The notes: generated by a model not told the origin, from the letters alone. Positions 1-9,354 are shown, counted from the stretch's first letter. The stretch: 64,000 bases of DNA from Abiotrophia sp938010525 (GCF_938010525.1 NZ_CALLVK010000021.1:248001-312000), one strand, 5' to 3'. Program-made: numbers and translations.

Positions 1-537
1 CTTGCCCCCTTTAACAATAAAAGCATTAGGCACTTTATTCACACCATAGACTTGCATAGCAGATTCGAAGTTACTGTCATTAGCGTGTTTACGCGTATTG
101 TAGTAATAAACGGTCACGCCCTTTTCCTTGGCCAGTTGGTTTAACTTAGGAGAGAAGGCGTGGCAGTAAGGACACTCGTCAAAGCCCAGATAGATAATCT
201 TAGCCCCACCTGCCGTTGACAAAATTAAGTCGTTATAATCCTGTTCGCTTATAATCTCCTTAAAGTTGGAATAATTGGAAGCCTTATGGCCCTCGCTCGT
301 ATCTAAGGTAATTTGATCTAAACTAGCGTAAAAACTCGCCTTATCAGATTCAGGCATGTTCGCGATATTAGTATCTTCAGGAATCTCGACCTTTTGATCA
401 ACTTCTGAAACCGGCACATTAGCCACGGAGCTGTTTGAAGGCTGACTCGCCTCTGGTCCTAAATTACAAGCTGCTAGGCTCAAACTTGTTAGTCCTAAAA
501 GACTGAATTTGATGATTGCATGTAGGTTAAAACGCAT
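1..537 (-). CDS. Thioredoxin-fold lipoprotein (3' end beyond window)
   Basis: The gene runs off the left edge; 179 codons are visible. The ATG at 537 is preceded by an AGAGGG ribosome site. The product starts with a short basic n-region and hydrophobic stretch ending in a lipobox (LSLAAC), so it should be a membrane-anchored lipoprotein. A low-complexity linker of about 40 residues follows. Then comes a thioredoxin-like segment with the redox motif CPYC inside GFDECPYCHAF and a downstream cis-Pro candidate (NKVPNAF). This arrangement resembles the bacteriocin-transport accessory/thioredoxin-like families of Lactobacillales. A role in extracytoplasmic thiol-disulfide exchange is inferred; the partner is unknown. 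It lies 31 bp upstream of nothing co-directional in the window apart from the nadK-relQ pair behind it. Confidence 0.8.
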   Translation of the reverse strand, partial: MRFNLHAIIKFSLLGLTSLSLAACNLGPEASQPSNSSVANVPVSEVDQKVEIPEDTNIANMPESDKASFYASLDQITLDTSEGHKASNYSNFKEIISEQDYNDLILSTAGGAKIIYLGFDECPYCHAFSPKLNQLAKEKGVTVYYYNTRKHANDSNFESAMQVYGVNKVPNAFIVKGGK

Positions 538-568
538 GTGTTTCCCTCTTTTTCTATTTACTGACTTG

Positions 569-1405
569 CTAGTGCTTGATTTTTGCATCCCGTTCCTGCT
601 TATGGCCGATAAAGGAATTCTCTACGCGGTCCCAGAAATGGGTGTGGCGGAAGCTGGCAAACTTAATCCTTGTATCAGCCAACTGGAATTTGACTGACTG
701 GATGCCCTTAGTCTCGCAAGTGAGATGGTCAATCATGAGCATGGTCTGAGCTTCTTCTTGAATTAGCAAGGTTAGGTATTCATCACGCGGAATAATCATA
801 GGTGCACCTAGCGTTCGATAGACCCGATTATTAAGGGCAGCCATCTCTGTTAGTTGCAAGGCGTCTACGCGTGGATGCATGACAGCCCCACCTAGTGACT
901 TGTTAAGGCCGGTGGACCCGGTTGGTGTTGCGATACAGAGACCATCACCACGGAAGGTCGCAAAGAACTTCTCGTTAATCTGAATCTCGGCCACCATGGT
1001 GCCAGCCATAGTCCGCAAGGAACACTCATTTAGAGCTAACCATTCATGTGTTTTGCCATCTTTGCAAGCAGCCTCTACCTTAAGTAAAGGATAGCTAACA
1101 TGGCCTTGCCCGCCACAACGAGCCAAACTGTCGACTAACTCGTCTATTTCATGTGGAAGCCAATCGGCATAGAAGCCCAGATGGCCGGTGTGAATCCCGA
1201 TAAAGATGACACAATCCAACCAGTCCTGATAATCGTGGAAGGCCGCTAGGAGCGTGCCATCACCGCCAATGGTAATCAGGTAATCAGGCACCTGGCCAGA
1301 TTCCACCAATCGGAAGCCTGCAAGCTCCAATTTATCCTTGAGACTAGCCTCAATTTCTAAGGATTGGGGCTGTTGATTGGTATAAATCATGATTGCTTGT
1401 TTCAT
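569..1405 (-). CDS. nadK: NAD kinase
   Basis: ATP-dependent phosphorylation of NAD to NADP in the cytoplasm. At 278 aa it has normal Firmicutes PpnK length. Visible signatures are the GGDGT loop at residues 47-51 (Asp49 is the family catalytic residue), the LNE motif of the NAD site, and the glycine-rich TPTGSTGLN segment. The gene follows relQ by 17 bp on the same strand. This is the conserved relQ-nadK order of Bacillales and Lactobacillales, so the two are probably co-transcribed. No unusual feature was seen. Confidence 0.96.
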   Translation of the reverse strand: MKQAIMIYTNQQPQSLEIEASLKDKLELAGFRLVESGQVPDYLITIGGDGTLLAAFHDYQDWLDCVIFIGIHTGHLGFYADWLPHEIDELVDSLARCGGQGHVSYPLLKVEAACKDGKTHEWLALNECSLRTMAGTMVAEIQINEKFFATFRGDGLCIATPTGSTGLNKSLGGAVMHPRVDALQLTEMAALNNRVYRTLGAPMIIPRDEYLTLLIQEEAQTMLMIDHLTCETKGIQSVKFQLADTRIKFASFRHTHFWDRVENSFIGHKQERDAKIKH

Positions 1406-1422
1406 CCGTCAACCGTCCTTCC

Positions 1423-2055
1423 TTAGCGTTTGTCGAAGAGCAAGAGCGCTTCACGAATCTCATCGCGAATCTCCGACATCTCTTCGTCCAGGCGAAAGGC
1501 TGCCTCCGAGGCGCGCTCTAGCCGTTCTAAGATTTCTTGTGGGTATTCCTCTTGGTATTTATAGTTAAGCGAGTGCTCAATGGTGGCCCAGAAGTTCATA
1601 GCCAAGGTCCGAATCTGAACTTCAACAATGAGTTGCTTTACCTCGCCTGAGGCTAGCTGGACAGGATATTCCAAGACCATATGATAGGAGCGATAACCGC
1701 TTGGCTTACGGTTTTGGATATAATCGCGAATTAAGAGTACCTTGAAGTCCTGGCGATTCTTCAAGATATTAGCCACCTCATAGATATCTTCTACGAACTG
1801 ACACATAATCCGAACACCGGCAATATCCTGCACCCCTACTAGCACATCTTCTGGCGCGATCTTGCGCACTTCCATCTTCTCTAAGATGCTCTCCCGCGTT
1901 TTGACCCGTCCAGTTACAAACTCGATAGGAGCCCGACGGTGCTCAATCCGGAACTCCTTGCGCAGGTTTTTGAGTTTAAGCTTAAGCTCATCGACCGCCT
2001 GCTCATAGGGTGCCAAAAATAATTGCCAATCATCAATAAAATCATCCGCGATCAT
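1423..2055 (-). CDS. relQ: Small alarmone synthetase, RelQ-type GTP pyrophosphokinase
   Basis: Makes (p)ppGpp by transferring pyrophosphate from ATP to GDP or GTP. At 210 aa it is a single-domain synthetase: there is no HD hydrolase, TGS or ACT domain, so it is not the bifunctional Rel. Synthetase signatures are visible: GRVKTRESILEKM (substrate-binding basic helix), RKPSGYRSYH, and EVQIRTLAMNFWATIEH. The C-terminal acidic helix resembles the tetramerisation helices of the RelQ/YjbM subfamily. It is the first gene of the pair with nadK, as in Bacillus yjbM-ppnK. The start ATG at 2055 has an AGGAGGTAG site just upstream. Confidence 0.93.
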   Translation of the reverse strand: MIADDFIDDWQLFLAPYEQAVDELKLKLKNLRKEFRIEHRRAPIEFVTGRVKTRESILEKMEVRKIAPEDVLVGVQDIAGVRIMCQFVEDIYEVANILKNRQDFKVLLIRDYIQNRKPSGYRSYHMVLEYPVQLASGEVKQLIVEVQIRTLAMNFWATIEHSLNYKYQEEYPQEILERLERASEAAFRLDEEMSEIRDEIREALLLFDKR

Positions 2056-2163
2056 GCAACCTACCTCCTCATACTCACACCCTTCATTTTATCATATTTG
2101 AAGGTCCTTCGGCTACTAGTAACCTAACTAAACAGCAAGCAATATGAAGCTAAATACCATAGA

Positions 2164-2196
2164 AAAAGGTGCTAGGATTTTGGTCCTAGCACCTTT
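2164..2196 (-). terminator. Rho-independent terminator of rlmA
   Basis: A perfect 13-bp stem (AAAGGTGCTAGGA and its complement) with a 6-nt loop is followed on the minus strand by TTTTTCT. It lies just after the rlmA stop codon. Confidence 0.9.
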
Positions 2197-2205
2197 ATTT
2201 GATGT

Positions 2206-3099
2206 TTATTCCTTCCAGCCTACTAAGACCGTCACATCAAGTAGAAATTCATCCGGCAGAGACTCCACTAATTGACTAGCCTGACTTGCATCTAGATGCC
2301 AAGTCAAAGGCGTCATGGAGACCAAGTCAGCCTTGGCTTGGTCTGTGAGCAGACGCTTTTCCTGCACTAGATAGGCTTGATGATGACGGTAGTGGCTTTC
2401 AAAGGCTTGTCGCGTTGCTTGGTTGTCATAGGTTTGCTTGACAGTCTCTTGCCCTAAGGCTCGACGAATTTCTGCCAAATATCCGGCATTTGGAATAACC
2501 TTGAAGACCCGTCCGCCCGGAGCCAAGACCCGGTCGAATTCCTGATAATTGGAAGGTGACAAGATGGACAATAGGCCCTCGATGCTATGGTCGCCAATTG
2601 GTAACTGAGCTAGGTCCCCTACTAGATTAAGTTGTTGCCCATTAAAGTCGGTTGCCAACGCAATACCTGCTCGCGCCAAATCCACACCAAGTCCAATCCG
2701 GTGGTTAGAGTCTTGATCTAAGAGCCAGGCCAAGTGACTCCCTTCGCCCGAGCCTGCATCTAGGATACGATAGGGTAAGTCTGATTGCCCTAGGCTGGCT
2801 TGATGGGCGCTTACTAATTGGTTTAGCAGGTCCTGCAAGGGAGCGTAATAAGCAGATTCTTGAATAAAGCGCCGTCTTGCTTGGAATAGCTGGCGGTCAT
2901 AATGGTCATCGACTGACTTATTGCTCAAAAAATAGGTACCTTGTTTATGGCTATCTACTCGGTGTCCCTGAGGGCAAACCAAACTATAGCCCTCCAGGCT
3001 CAAGGCTTGATGGCAGTGATGGCAGCGCAGGCTCAGATGCCCCAAATGCGTTTGGAGCCAGTCCTGGGTCCGGTCTTTCTTGCTTTTTAATTCCGTCAT
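2206..3099 (-). CDS. rlmA: 23S rRNA (guanine-N1-)-methyltransferase, RlmA family
   Basis: SAM-dependent methylation of a guanine in 23S rRNA helix 35 is the family role (RrmA/TlrB relatives). The N-terminus carries a zinc ribbon (LRCHHCHQ ... LVCPQGH). It is followed by the family's linker with DHYDRQLFQARR. The class I methyltransferase fold shows its SAM loop as ILDAGSGEGSHLAWL. I chose the ATG at 3099 rather than the upstream ATG at 3117 because AAGGAG sits 6 nt before it. The upstream codons overlap that ribosome site. Length then is 297 aa. A consensus promoter lies at 3145-3173 and a terminator follows, so it is probably monocistronic. Confidence 0.9.
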   Translation of the reverse strand: MTELKSKKDRTQDWLQTHLGHLSLRCHHCHQALSLEGYSLVCPQGHRVDSHKQGTYFLSNKSVDDHYDRQLFQARRRFIQESAYYAPLQDLLNQLVSAHQASLGQSDLPYRILDAGSGEGSHLAWLLDQDSNHRIGLGVDLARAGIALATDFNGQQLNLVGDLAQLPIGDHSIEGLLSILSPSNYQEFDRVLAPGGRVFKVIPNAGYLAEIRRALGQETVKQTYDNQATRQAFESHYRHHQAYLVQEKRLLTDQAKADLVSMTPLTWHLDASQASQLVESLPDEFLLDVTVLVGWKE

Positions 3100-3144
3100 G
3101 ATAGGCTCCTTCCGCATTTTTCTATCGCATCATCGTCATTGGAC

Positions 3145-3173
3145 ATTATAGCCCTTATCCGCTGAATTTTCAA
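3145..3173 (-). promoter_or_regulatory. Sigma-A promoter of rlmA
   Basis: On the minus strand TTGAAA (3173-3168) is spaced 17 nt from TATAAT (3150-3145), about 45 nt before the rlmA start. Confidence 0.75.
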
Positions 3174-3198
3174 TCGAGCTAGCCAATAACAACAAGAA

Positions 3199-3224
3199 AG
3201 GTTGGCACCCTAAGGTCCCAACCT
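3199..3224 (-). terminator. Terminator of the cdaA-cdaR-glmM operon
   Basis: An imperfect hairpin (AGGTTGG / CCAACCT arms with further pairing around a CTAA loop) is followed by TTTCTTGTTGTT on the minus strand, 10 nt beyond the glmM stop. Confidence 0.75.
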
Positions 3225-3234
3225 AATACTAGGC

Positions 3235-4590
3235 TTATTCGATGCCGCGCTCAGCACGAATGACATCGGCAATGGTATCCACATAGCGGGAAACCTTCTC
3301 GTCGGTTGAGGCTTCTGCCATAACCCGTAAGAGAGGCTCAGTCCCACTTGGACGAACTAAGATACGTCCGTCACCGTTCATTTCAGCTTCAACCGCTTCA
3401 ATTACTGCTTTAACAGCAGGTTCATCCATAACGGTGTGTTTGTCGCGCACGCGAATGTTAACTAATTTTTGTGGGAAGATGGTCACTTGAGCCGCTAATT
3501 CAGACAGACTCTTACCTGTTTCCTTCATTACCGCTAGGAGTTGAACGGCACTTAAGAGGCCATCCCCAGTTGTATTCAAGTTAAGGAAGACGATGTGGCC
3601 AGATTGTTCGCCCCCTAGGACATAACCACCTTCACGCATGGCTTCTACTACGTAACGGTCTCCCACTTGGGCTTTAAGTGCCACCATGCCATGTTCTTCA
3701 ATGGCCTTGTGGAAGCCAATATTAGACATAACCGTTGATACGATGGTGTCTTTCTCTAGGCGGCCTTTAGATTTGAGGTGTTGGCCACAGATGAACATAA
3801 TTTTGTCACCGTCAACCAATTCACCATTCTCATCTACTGCAATCAGACGGTCGCCATCTCCATCGAAGGCCAAACCAACCATGGCGCCTTTTTCTTTGAC
3901 GAAGGCTTGCAGACCTTCTGGATGAGTAGAACCTACGCCATCATTGATGTTAATGCCGTTAGGACGGTCTCCCATGGTGTAGAAGTCGGTCTCCAAATCA
4001 GCGAAAAGTTGGTTAACTAGAGGTGCTGTTGCCCCGTTAGCTGCATCGATGCAGACACGAATGCCTTCCAAATCGCCCGAAATAGTTGATTGCAGGAACT
4101 GCAAGTATTTGATAGCCCCTTCTGGGAACTCATCAATGGTCCCAAGACCGTCGGTACTTGGCCGTGGCAAGGTATCTTCTGGCGCATCAATTAAGGCTTC
4201 AATTTCTTCTTCCTGTTGATCAGAGAGTTTGAAACCGTCAGAACCAAAGAATTTAATCCCATTATCCAGAGCTGGGTTGTGGGAAGCAGAAATCATAACC
4301 CCTGCTGCCGCATTCTGAGTACGAGTCAAGTAGGCTACTGCTGGCGTCGAGATGACCCCTAATTGCATAACTTCAATCCCCACTGATAAAAGACCGGCTA
4401 CTAAAGCTTGTTCTAGTAATTGACCGGAAATACGGGTATCGCGCGCCACCAAGACGCGTGGATGCGCCTGTTCTGGTGCATGTTGCATTAAAACGTAACC
4501 CCCGCACCGGCCTAGTTTAAAGGCTAACTCCGGTGTTAATTCCGTATTAGCGACGCCACGAACGCCGTCAGTTCCAAAGTATTTTCCCAT
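3235..4590 (-). CDS. glmM: Phosphoglucosamine mutase
   Basis: Interconverts glucosamine-6-phosphate and glucosamine-1-phosphate, supplying UDP-GlcNAc for cell wall. The 451-aa length is typical. Visible motifs are the phosphoserine loop SASHNP (Ser103), the metal-binding DGDGDR, the substrate loop GGEQSGHIV and the C-terminal phosphate-binding RPSGTEP. It is the last gene of the conserved cdaA-cdaR-glmM operon. GlmM is known in several Firmicutes to bind CdaA and lower its activity, so the neighbours are functionally coupled. GlmU, the next enzyme, lies at 49.5-50.9 kb. Confidence 0.97.
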   Translation of the reverse strand: MGKYFGTDGVRGVANTELTPELAFKLGRCGGYVLMQHAPEQAHPRVLVARDTRISGQLLEQALVAGLLSVGIEVMQLGVISTPAVAYLTRTQNAAAGVMISASHNPALDNGIKFFGSDGFKLSDQQEEEIEALIDAPEDTLPRPSTDGLGTIDEFPEGAIKYLQFLQSTISGDLEGIRVCIDAANGATAPLVNQLFADLETDFYTMGDRPNGININDGVGSTHPEGLQAFVKEKGAMVGLAFDGDGDRLIAVDENGELVDGDKIMFICGQHLKSKGRLEKDTIVSTVMSNIGFHKAIEEHGMVALKAQVGDRYVVEAMREGGYVLGGEQSGHIVFLNLNTTGDGLLSAVQLLAVMKETGKSLSELAAQVTIFPQKLVNIRVRDKHTVMDEPAVKAVIEAVEAEMNGDGRILVRPSGTEPLLRVMAEASTDEKVSRYVDTIADVIRAERGIE

Positions 4591-4641
4591 TATGTTTGTT
4601 TTCTCCTTCTTATTATGAGCTAATCTAAAGGTGTTCGATGC

Positions 4642-5772
4642 TTATTCGACACCTTGACCACCAGGATTGGCGTTATTGTCTTCTGTCACACCTGGGTTGG
4701 CGTTGCCACCATTTTGATTGGGGGTTGTTGGGGCTTCTTCCACCGCACTGCTGGAGCTAGCGGCAGGTGTGCTACTGGTCGTATCACTGGTATCCGTTGT
4801 GATTGGGGTGACAGTCACAGCAACTGAAACGGGACCTGAGAGATTGGCAGTGACACCCTCTGGCAGTTCTAACTGCCCCTTGAGTGTAGCACTAGAGGTC
4901 AGGTTGCTGACGTCTACATTGACCTTAATATTACGGATGTTTTCTAATACTGAAGCCGACCCTTGAAGGGCAATTTGACTAGCATCAACCAGTTGATATT
5001 GGTAACGATAGCTATTGGATTCGCCTTGCGCGGCCACCACTAAGTTAACCGTCTTACGCTGTTGTGCGTTAAGCTCAACATGTGCTTCTACTTCGCTAAC
5101 ATTGGCATTGACGTCCAAGAGTTTGTTGTCAGCATCCACTACCTGGAGTTTGAACTTACCGGTAAAGGTCCGGTTGTGAGCAGTAGTATTGCTGATGCGG
5201 ATGTAGGCTCGTTTCACCTTATTGATATTTTCCTCGTTGCCCGTCAACTCAACTTGACTTGGATTAAGTGTCACATTCCCAACTTCCATACCAGAGGCAA
5301 TGGTACCTTCTTCGATTTCATATTCTACAGGCACGGTCACCGTCTTACGTCTGGCGACCTGAACGACTACCCGCGAAGGATTAATCTGATATTTAACACT
5401 GTCTGGCAAACCAGGAATTTCTAATTTGAGGGTTTGTTGCCCTGTCTCTATTCCGGTTAGATCTTCGGTTTGCACAACCAAATTGCCACTGGCTAGGGAA
5501 GAAACGATATTCTTAGGACCAGTTAGGGTAACGGTCACGGTTTCTTGCAGTTGGCTGACGAAGATATCGTCGTCATGCTTACCTAATTTAACTGGTACGT
5601 TGGAGATGGTTTCGGTTGTATCCACACTGACTACTTGCTGTAAATTAGATAGGCTAGTTACCGATGGGCTACTTGCCTGAACCATGCCATAGAGGAAGAC
5701 CGCAAAGACTAGAGAAGCAATCCGCAAGAACCATTTATTGTCGTACCAACGACTATTCCAAAACTTCTTCAT
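4642..5772 (-). CDS. cdaR: CdaA regulatory protein CdaR (YbbR-domain protein)
   Basis: Membrane-anchored regulator of the diadenylate cyclase CdaA. The 376-aa product has one N-terminal transmembrane helix (around residues 15-34), followed by three to four YbbR repeats. Repeats are recognisable by recurrent P..V and VTVTGPKN-like strands. The last 55 or so residues are a Ser/Thr/Asn/Gly-rich tail that looks disordered and faces outside. Its ATG overlaps the cdaA stop by 4 bp, indicating translational coupling. The tail is variable in this family and may contact the wall. Confidence 0.92.
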   Translation of the reverse strand: MKKFWNSRWYDNKWFLRIASLVFAVFLYGMVQASSPSVTSLSNLQQVVSVDTTETISNVPVKLGKHDDDIFVSQLQETVTVTLTGPKNIVSSLASGNLVVQTEDLTGIETGQQTLKLEIPGLPDSVKYQINPSRVVVQVARRKTVTVPVEYEIEEGTIASGMEVGNVTLNPSQVELTGNEENINKVKRAYIRISNTTAHNRTFTGKFKLQVVDADNKLLDVNANVSEVEAHVELNAQQRKTVNLVVAAQGESNSYRYQYQLVDASQIALQGSASVLENIRNIKVNVDVSNLTSSATLKGQLELPEGVTANLSGPVSVAVTVTPITTDTSDTTSSTPAASSSSAVEEAPTTPNQNGGNANPGVTEDNNANPGGQGVE

Positions 5773-6632
5773 GCGGCACCACCTTTCTGCTTGTTAAAGA
5801 ATGACAAGAGCTCATTAACCAGGCGGTTACGATTAGACTCAGTATTATCACCTTGGTCGTCTCTACTTAAATATCGTTTTAAGAGCTCCTTGAGCTCCTT
5901 AGGGTCTACATCCCGGTGCAAATGGTCTCTCATGGCCAAGCTAACCCCACCTGTCTCTTCCGAGACAATCAAGGTCACCGCATCTGTGACTTCTGATAGA
6001 CCGATCGCCGCCCGATGGCGCGTCCCTAATTCCTTAGGAATGGCTTGACTACCAGATAAAGGCAGATAGCAGGCAGCAGCTGCCACGCGATGGCCAGCGA
6101 TAATAACGGCCCCATCATGAAGTGGCGTATTGGGGATGAAGATATTAACTAAGAGCTGATGCGAAATAGCTGAATCCATAGGAATCCCTGTTTGGATGTA
6201 TTCATTCAGGCTATTTTCTCGTTCGATGGATATCAGGGCCCCGATTTTCCGCCGCGACATGTACCAAATACTCTTATCTAAGTCTTGAATCAAACGAGCA
6301 GTCGGATCATGCTCCAATCCCTTGCGTGAGCGAGAACTAACCGTACGGCCAATTGATTCTAGAGCTCTACGTAATTCTGGTTGGAAGAGGATGACCACGG
6401 CCACCACACCCCAGGAAATAACTTGTTGCAGCAACCAATCGATGGTCTGCAGGCCTACAACCGAGGCAATAAATTTAGCGGCTAAGATTATGCCTACCCC
6501 TTTTAATAAGTTCATTGCCCGTGTATTACGTGCATAGAGTAAGACACGATAGATAATGTACCAGACTATGGCAATATCCAGGAGTCGAACTAAAGGCTTA
6601 TCCACTAAGAATTGATGAAACCAATCCAACAT
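5769..6632 (-). CDS. cdaA: Diadenylate cyclase CdaA
   Basis: Condenses two ATP into cyclic di-AMP, the second messenger for potassium and osmolyte balance and wall homeostasis in Firmicutes. The 287-aa protein has three N-terminal membrane helices (about residues 12-85), then the DAC domain. Catalytic motifs are visible as LHDGAVII and GTRHRAAIG, followed by IVSEETG. It heads the cdaA-cdaR-glmM operon. An extended -10 (TGGTATAAT) lies about 35 nt upstream. No truncation or missing key residue was seen. Confidence 0.96.
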   Translation of the reverse strand: MLDWFHQFLVDKPLVRLLDIAIVWYIIYRVLLYARNTRAMNLLKGVGIILAAKFIASVVGLQTIDWLLQQVISWGVVAVVILFQPELRRALESIGRTVSSRSRKGLEHDPTARLIQDLDKSIWYMSRRKIGALISIERENSLNEYIQTGIPMDSAISHQLLVNIFIPNTPLHDGAVIIAGHRVAAAACYLPLSGSQAIPKELGTRHRAAIGLSEVTDAVTLIVSEETGGVSLAMRDHLHRDVDPKELKELLKRYLSRDDQGDNTESNRNRLVNELLSFFNKQKGGAA

Positions 6633-6663
6633 CTTCTCCTCACCTTTCTCTTGTATTCAACCC

Positions 6664-6672
6664 ATTATACCA
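6664..6672 (-). promoter_or_regulatory. Extended -10 promoter of the cdaA operon
   Basis: The minus strand reads TGGTATAAT, that is TG-N-TATAAT, with no good -35. It lies 32 nt before the cdaA start. Confidence 0.6.
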
Positions 6673-6766
6673 TAATTTAGCTAGGGGAAGGAAATATTTG
6701 TACAGTGAACTTTTAAGTTAGGCTCCACTGACTTATTGCTAAACTAGCGAGCTTTCTTAGGTAGAT

Positions 6767-6794
6767 AAAAAGACCGGCCGCAGCCGATCTTTTT
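6767..6794 (-). terminator. Terminator of the phosphoglycosyltransferase gene
   Basis: A 12-bp stem with one mismatch (AAAAAGACCGGC against GCCGATCTTTTT) lies 11 nt after the stop of the 6806-8209 gene. A T-run is included in the 3' arm. Confidence 0.75.
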
Positions 6795-6805
6795 CTAGTG
6801 CCATT

Positions 6806-8209
6806 TTAACGTGCGCCTTTACCCAGAAGGACGATTCTCACGGTCTTCAAGAGAATTTTGACATCTAGCCACAAGGACCAGTTATCGATATATTCGGCGT
6901 CTAACCGTACGACTTCCTCAAAGTCAGTAATATCACTACGGCCACTTACTTGCCAGAGGCCGGTAATACCGGGCCGTAACTTGAGTCGTTTTTTGTGGCC
7001 AGCAGAATAGGCTTTGAACTCACTCTCAGTCGGTGGCCGGGTGCCGATTAGACTCATGTCACCAATCAGAACATTATAGAACTGCGGCAGCTCATCTAAA
7101 CTAGTCCGGCGAATAAAGCGACCGATTTTTGTAATACGTGGGTCATCTTCTATTTTGAACATGAGGCCCTTCATCTGATTGTATTGTTCTAATTCCTTCT
7201 TGCGCTCTTCAGCGTCAGCGTACATGGAACGGAATTTATAGAACTTAAAGACCCGTCCATTACGACCTACACGGTTTTGGGCGAAGATAGCTGGGCCCTT
7301 GGATTCTAGCTTAATCAAAGGCACTAGCACTAACCCTATTAAAAAGGTCAGGACAAGACCAACTAAGGCACCTAGGATGTCCAGTAGTCGCTTAATTACC
7401 ATCCACTCGTAATCATAGAATTTAGTAGAGAAAGTTAAGACACTAAATTTACCTAACTTGCGGACTCGGCGATCCGAATTGAGAGGAATCTCAAAGGCCG
7501 AAATATTAAGGCTTACTATAATCCCCATAGATTGGAAGAGCAAAAGGTAGTCTGAAATCTGCTCATCGAAATCACGAGACAAATTAAGGAAAACCTCATC
7601 AACAACATTTTGCCTAGCATAACATTCCATTTCATCAACAGTGACTAGATGCTTACCTTTAAAAATATCAGGCAAAGTAATTTCTTGAGGATTATCTAGT
7701 AGCGCAATCGCACTAATCTGACCACCCCAACCTTGACTGACCTTAAATCGTTCGGCAATGATATCTAATCGATCGGAAGTAGTAACTAACAGAACCTTAC
7801 GTGAATATTTGAGAGTTGGATAGAGGTGTTGGTAATAGTACTTAATACTCGAATGAATAGCAAAAACCAAAAGTCCATTCAAAGCGACAAAAACCAAGGA
7901 TGCAGTCCGAGGAATATAGAAATGACTTTTTGACATAAAGACCATCATGGTAATACCAACAAGAAAATACAAAGAATAGATAATGACTGATTTGAGTTGC
8001 TCTAGATAACCCCTATCAAACAAGGAGTTAAACTGGCTTGACACATAAAAAGCCGCTATATGAATCAGCAGCATGGTATTAACATCTTCTATATCAATAT
8101 GGAATCGAGGTGAACTACTCTGGGCTAAAAATAGGCCTACTAATATGACACCCATCAAGTCAACCAAACATATTAAAAATTTTTTCAAATCACGATCTTT
8201 CGTGGTCAC
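6806..8209 (-). CDS. Polyprenyl-phosphate sugar phosphotransferase (exopolysaccharide initiating enzyme)
   Basis: Transfers a sugar-1-phosphate from a UDP-sugar to undecaprenyl phosphate, starting polysaccharide repeat units. The 467-aa protein has an N-terminal membrane block (about four to five helices in residues 10-130) and a central CoA-binding-like domain. A further hydrophobic helix leads to the C-terminal bacterial sugar transferase domain. Motifs there are FKFYKFRSMYADAE and RPGITGLWQVSGRSDI. The start is GTG at 8209 behind GGAGG. It has its own terminator and is separated by 250 bp from galU. Glycosyltransferases, flippase and polymerase are absent nearby, so its polysaccharide is not identified. 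The sugar (glucose, galactose or other) cannot be read from sequence. Confidence 0.9.
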   Translation of the reverse strand: MTTKDRDLKKFLICLVDLMGVILVGLFLAQSSSPRFHIDIEDVNTMLLIHIAAFYVSSQFNSLFDRGYLEQLKSVIIYSLYFLVGITMMVFMSKSHFYIPRTASLVFVALNGLLVFAIHSSIKYYYQHLYPTLKYSRKVLLVTTSDRLDIIAERFKVSQGWGGQISAIALLDNPQEITLPDIFKGKHLVTVDEMECYARQNVVDEVFLNLSRDFDEQISDYLLLFQSMGIIVSLNISAFEIPLNSDRRVRKLGKFSVLTFSTKFYDYEWMVIKRLLDILGALVGLVLTFLIGLVLVPLIKLESKGPAIFAQNRVGRNGRVFKFYKFRSMYADAEERKKELEQYNQMKGLMFKIEDDPRITKIGRFIRRTSLDELPQFYNVLIGDMSLIGTRPPTESEFKAYSAGHKKRLKLRPGITGLWQVSGRSDITDFEEVVRLDAEYIDNWSLWLDVKILLKTVRIVLLGKGAR

Positions 8210-8429
8210 AACAGGGTATCCTCCTTACTGGAACAGCCAAGGGCTTAGTAACAACATTAACCCATTATAGCACCTCTTACCTAAAAATTCTATGCTTTTC
8301 ACAATGAAAATTGATACTTATTGTTTTTCATCTAGAAGATGAAAGAAAGTGCGCAAAATGTTTAGCAATAATATCATAAACAACAAACCCTTTCAACAAG
8401 GGGCTAGTAATATTCATCGCACTGACATC

Positions 8430-8459
8430 AAAAAAGCCGGGACTCTCATCCCAGCCTTT
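8430..8459 (-). terminator. Terminator of the epsC-like/LCP/galU operon
   Basis: The minus strand reads AAAGGCTGGGAT, a 4-nt loop, then a near-complementary GTCCCGGCTTTTTT with its T-run. It lies immediately after the galU stop. Confidence 0.85.
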
Positions 8460-8460
8460 G

Positions 8461-9354
8461 TTAGCATTTATCAAGTTCTATTGCCAAACGCTTGATGTAG
8501 GCCTTTAGACCTGATTCCGTTTCAGGATGATTTAGACCATATTCAACCATATAGCGCATGTAACCCATTTTGTTGCCGACATCATGTCGGTTGCCTTGGC
8601 ACTGGACCGCCAGCACTCGTTGGGTCTGATTGAGCTTATTAAGGGCATCAGTCAACTGAACCTCATCTTCCTTACCTACAGGTAAGTCTTCCAAGAGATT
8701 GAAGATTTCAGGCGGCAAGACATAACGTCCTGCAATAGCCATGTGACTCTTGAGCTCACTGGCCTTTGGCTTTTCAACCATATTGTTAATGTGATGAACC
8801 GGTAAGCCCACTTGATTGTCGACTACTTTGCCCAATTCAACAATCCCCATTTGTTCAGCTTCCTCATCAGAAACCTCCATAATGGCTACATTGGCCGTCT
8901 GGGTCTCTTGATAAAGGTCCATGAGTTGGCGCGTGACAGGTTTTTCACCCGTCATGATATTATCGCCTAGCATGACTACAAAAGGCTCATCCGCCACAAA
9001 GGCCTTAGCTGCTAAAATCGCGTCTCCTAAGCCCTTTGGATAGGATTGGCGAACGAAGAAGAGATTGGCTTGGGTAGTCCCCTCTACTAATTTAAGCAAA
9101 TCAGCCTTGCCTTTTGAGCGGAGGTTGTCTTCCAATTCGATATTGGAGTCAAAGTGGTCCTCAATAGGACGTTTGGTTTTACCCGTAATAATCAAGATTT
9201 CCTCGATACCAGACGCAATCGCTTCTTCCACAATAAACTGAATAATAGGCTTATCTACAATCGGGAGCATTTCCTTGGCAAAGGCTTTAGTGGCTGGCAA
9301 GAAGCCTGTTCCATAGCCTGCTGCTGGAATAACAGCTTTTCTAATTTTCTTCAT
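8461..9354 (-). CDS. galU: UTP--glucose-1-phosphate uridylyltransferase
   Basis: Makes UDP-glucose from UTP and glucose-1-phosphate for glycolipids, teichoic acids and polysaccharides. The 297-aa length is normal. The N-terminal nucleotide loop reads VIPAAGYGTGFLPATK, where the usual arginine of GxGTR is Gly-Thr-Gly-Phe as in the GalU family. The sequence continues EMLPIVDKPIIQFIVEEA, a GalU hallmark. VMLGDNI supplies the metal-binding Asp. It is the last of three closely spaced genes (10-12 bp gaps) with an LCP protein and a sugar dehydratase, giving the operon a surface-polysaccharide role. Confidence 0.95.
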   Translation of the reverse strand: MKKIRKAVIPAAGYGTGFLPATKAFAKEMLPIVDKPIIQFIVEEAIASGIEEILIITGKTKRPIEDHFDSNIELEDNLRSKGKADLLKLVEGTTQANLFFVRQSYPKGLGDAILAAKAFVADEPFVVMLGDNIMTGEKPVTRQLMDLYQETQTANVAIMEVSDEEAEQMGIVELGKVVDNQVGLPVHHINNMVEKPKASELKSHMAIAGRYVLPPEIFNLLEDLPVGKEDEVQLTDALNKLNQTQRVLAVQCQGNRHDVGNKMGYMRYMVEYGLNHPETESGLKAYIKRLAIELDKC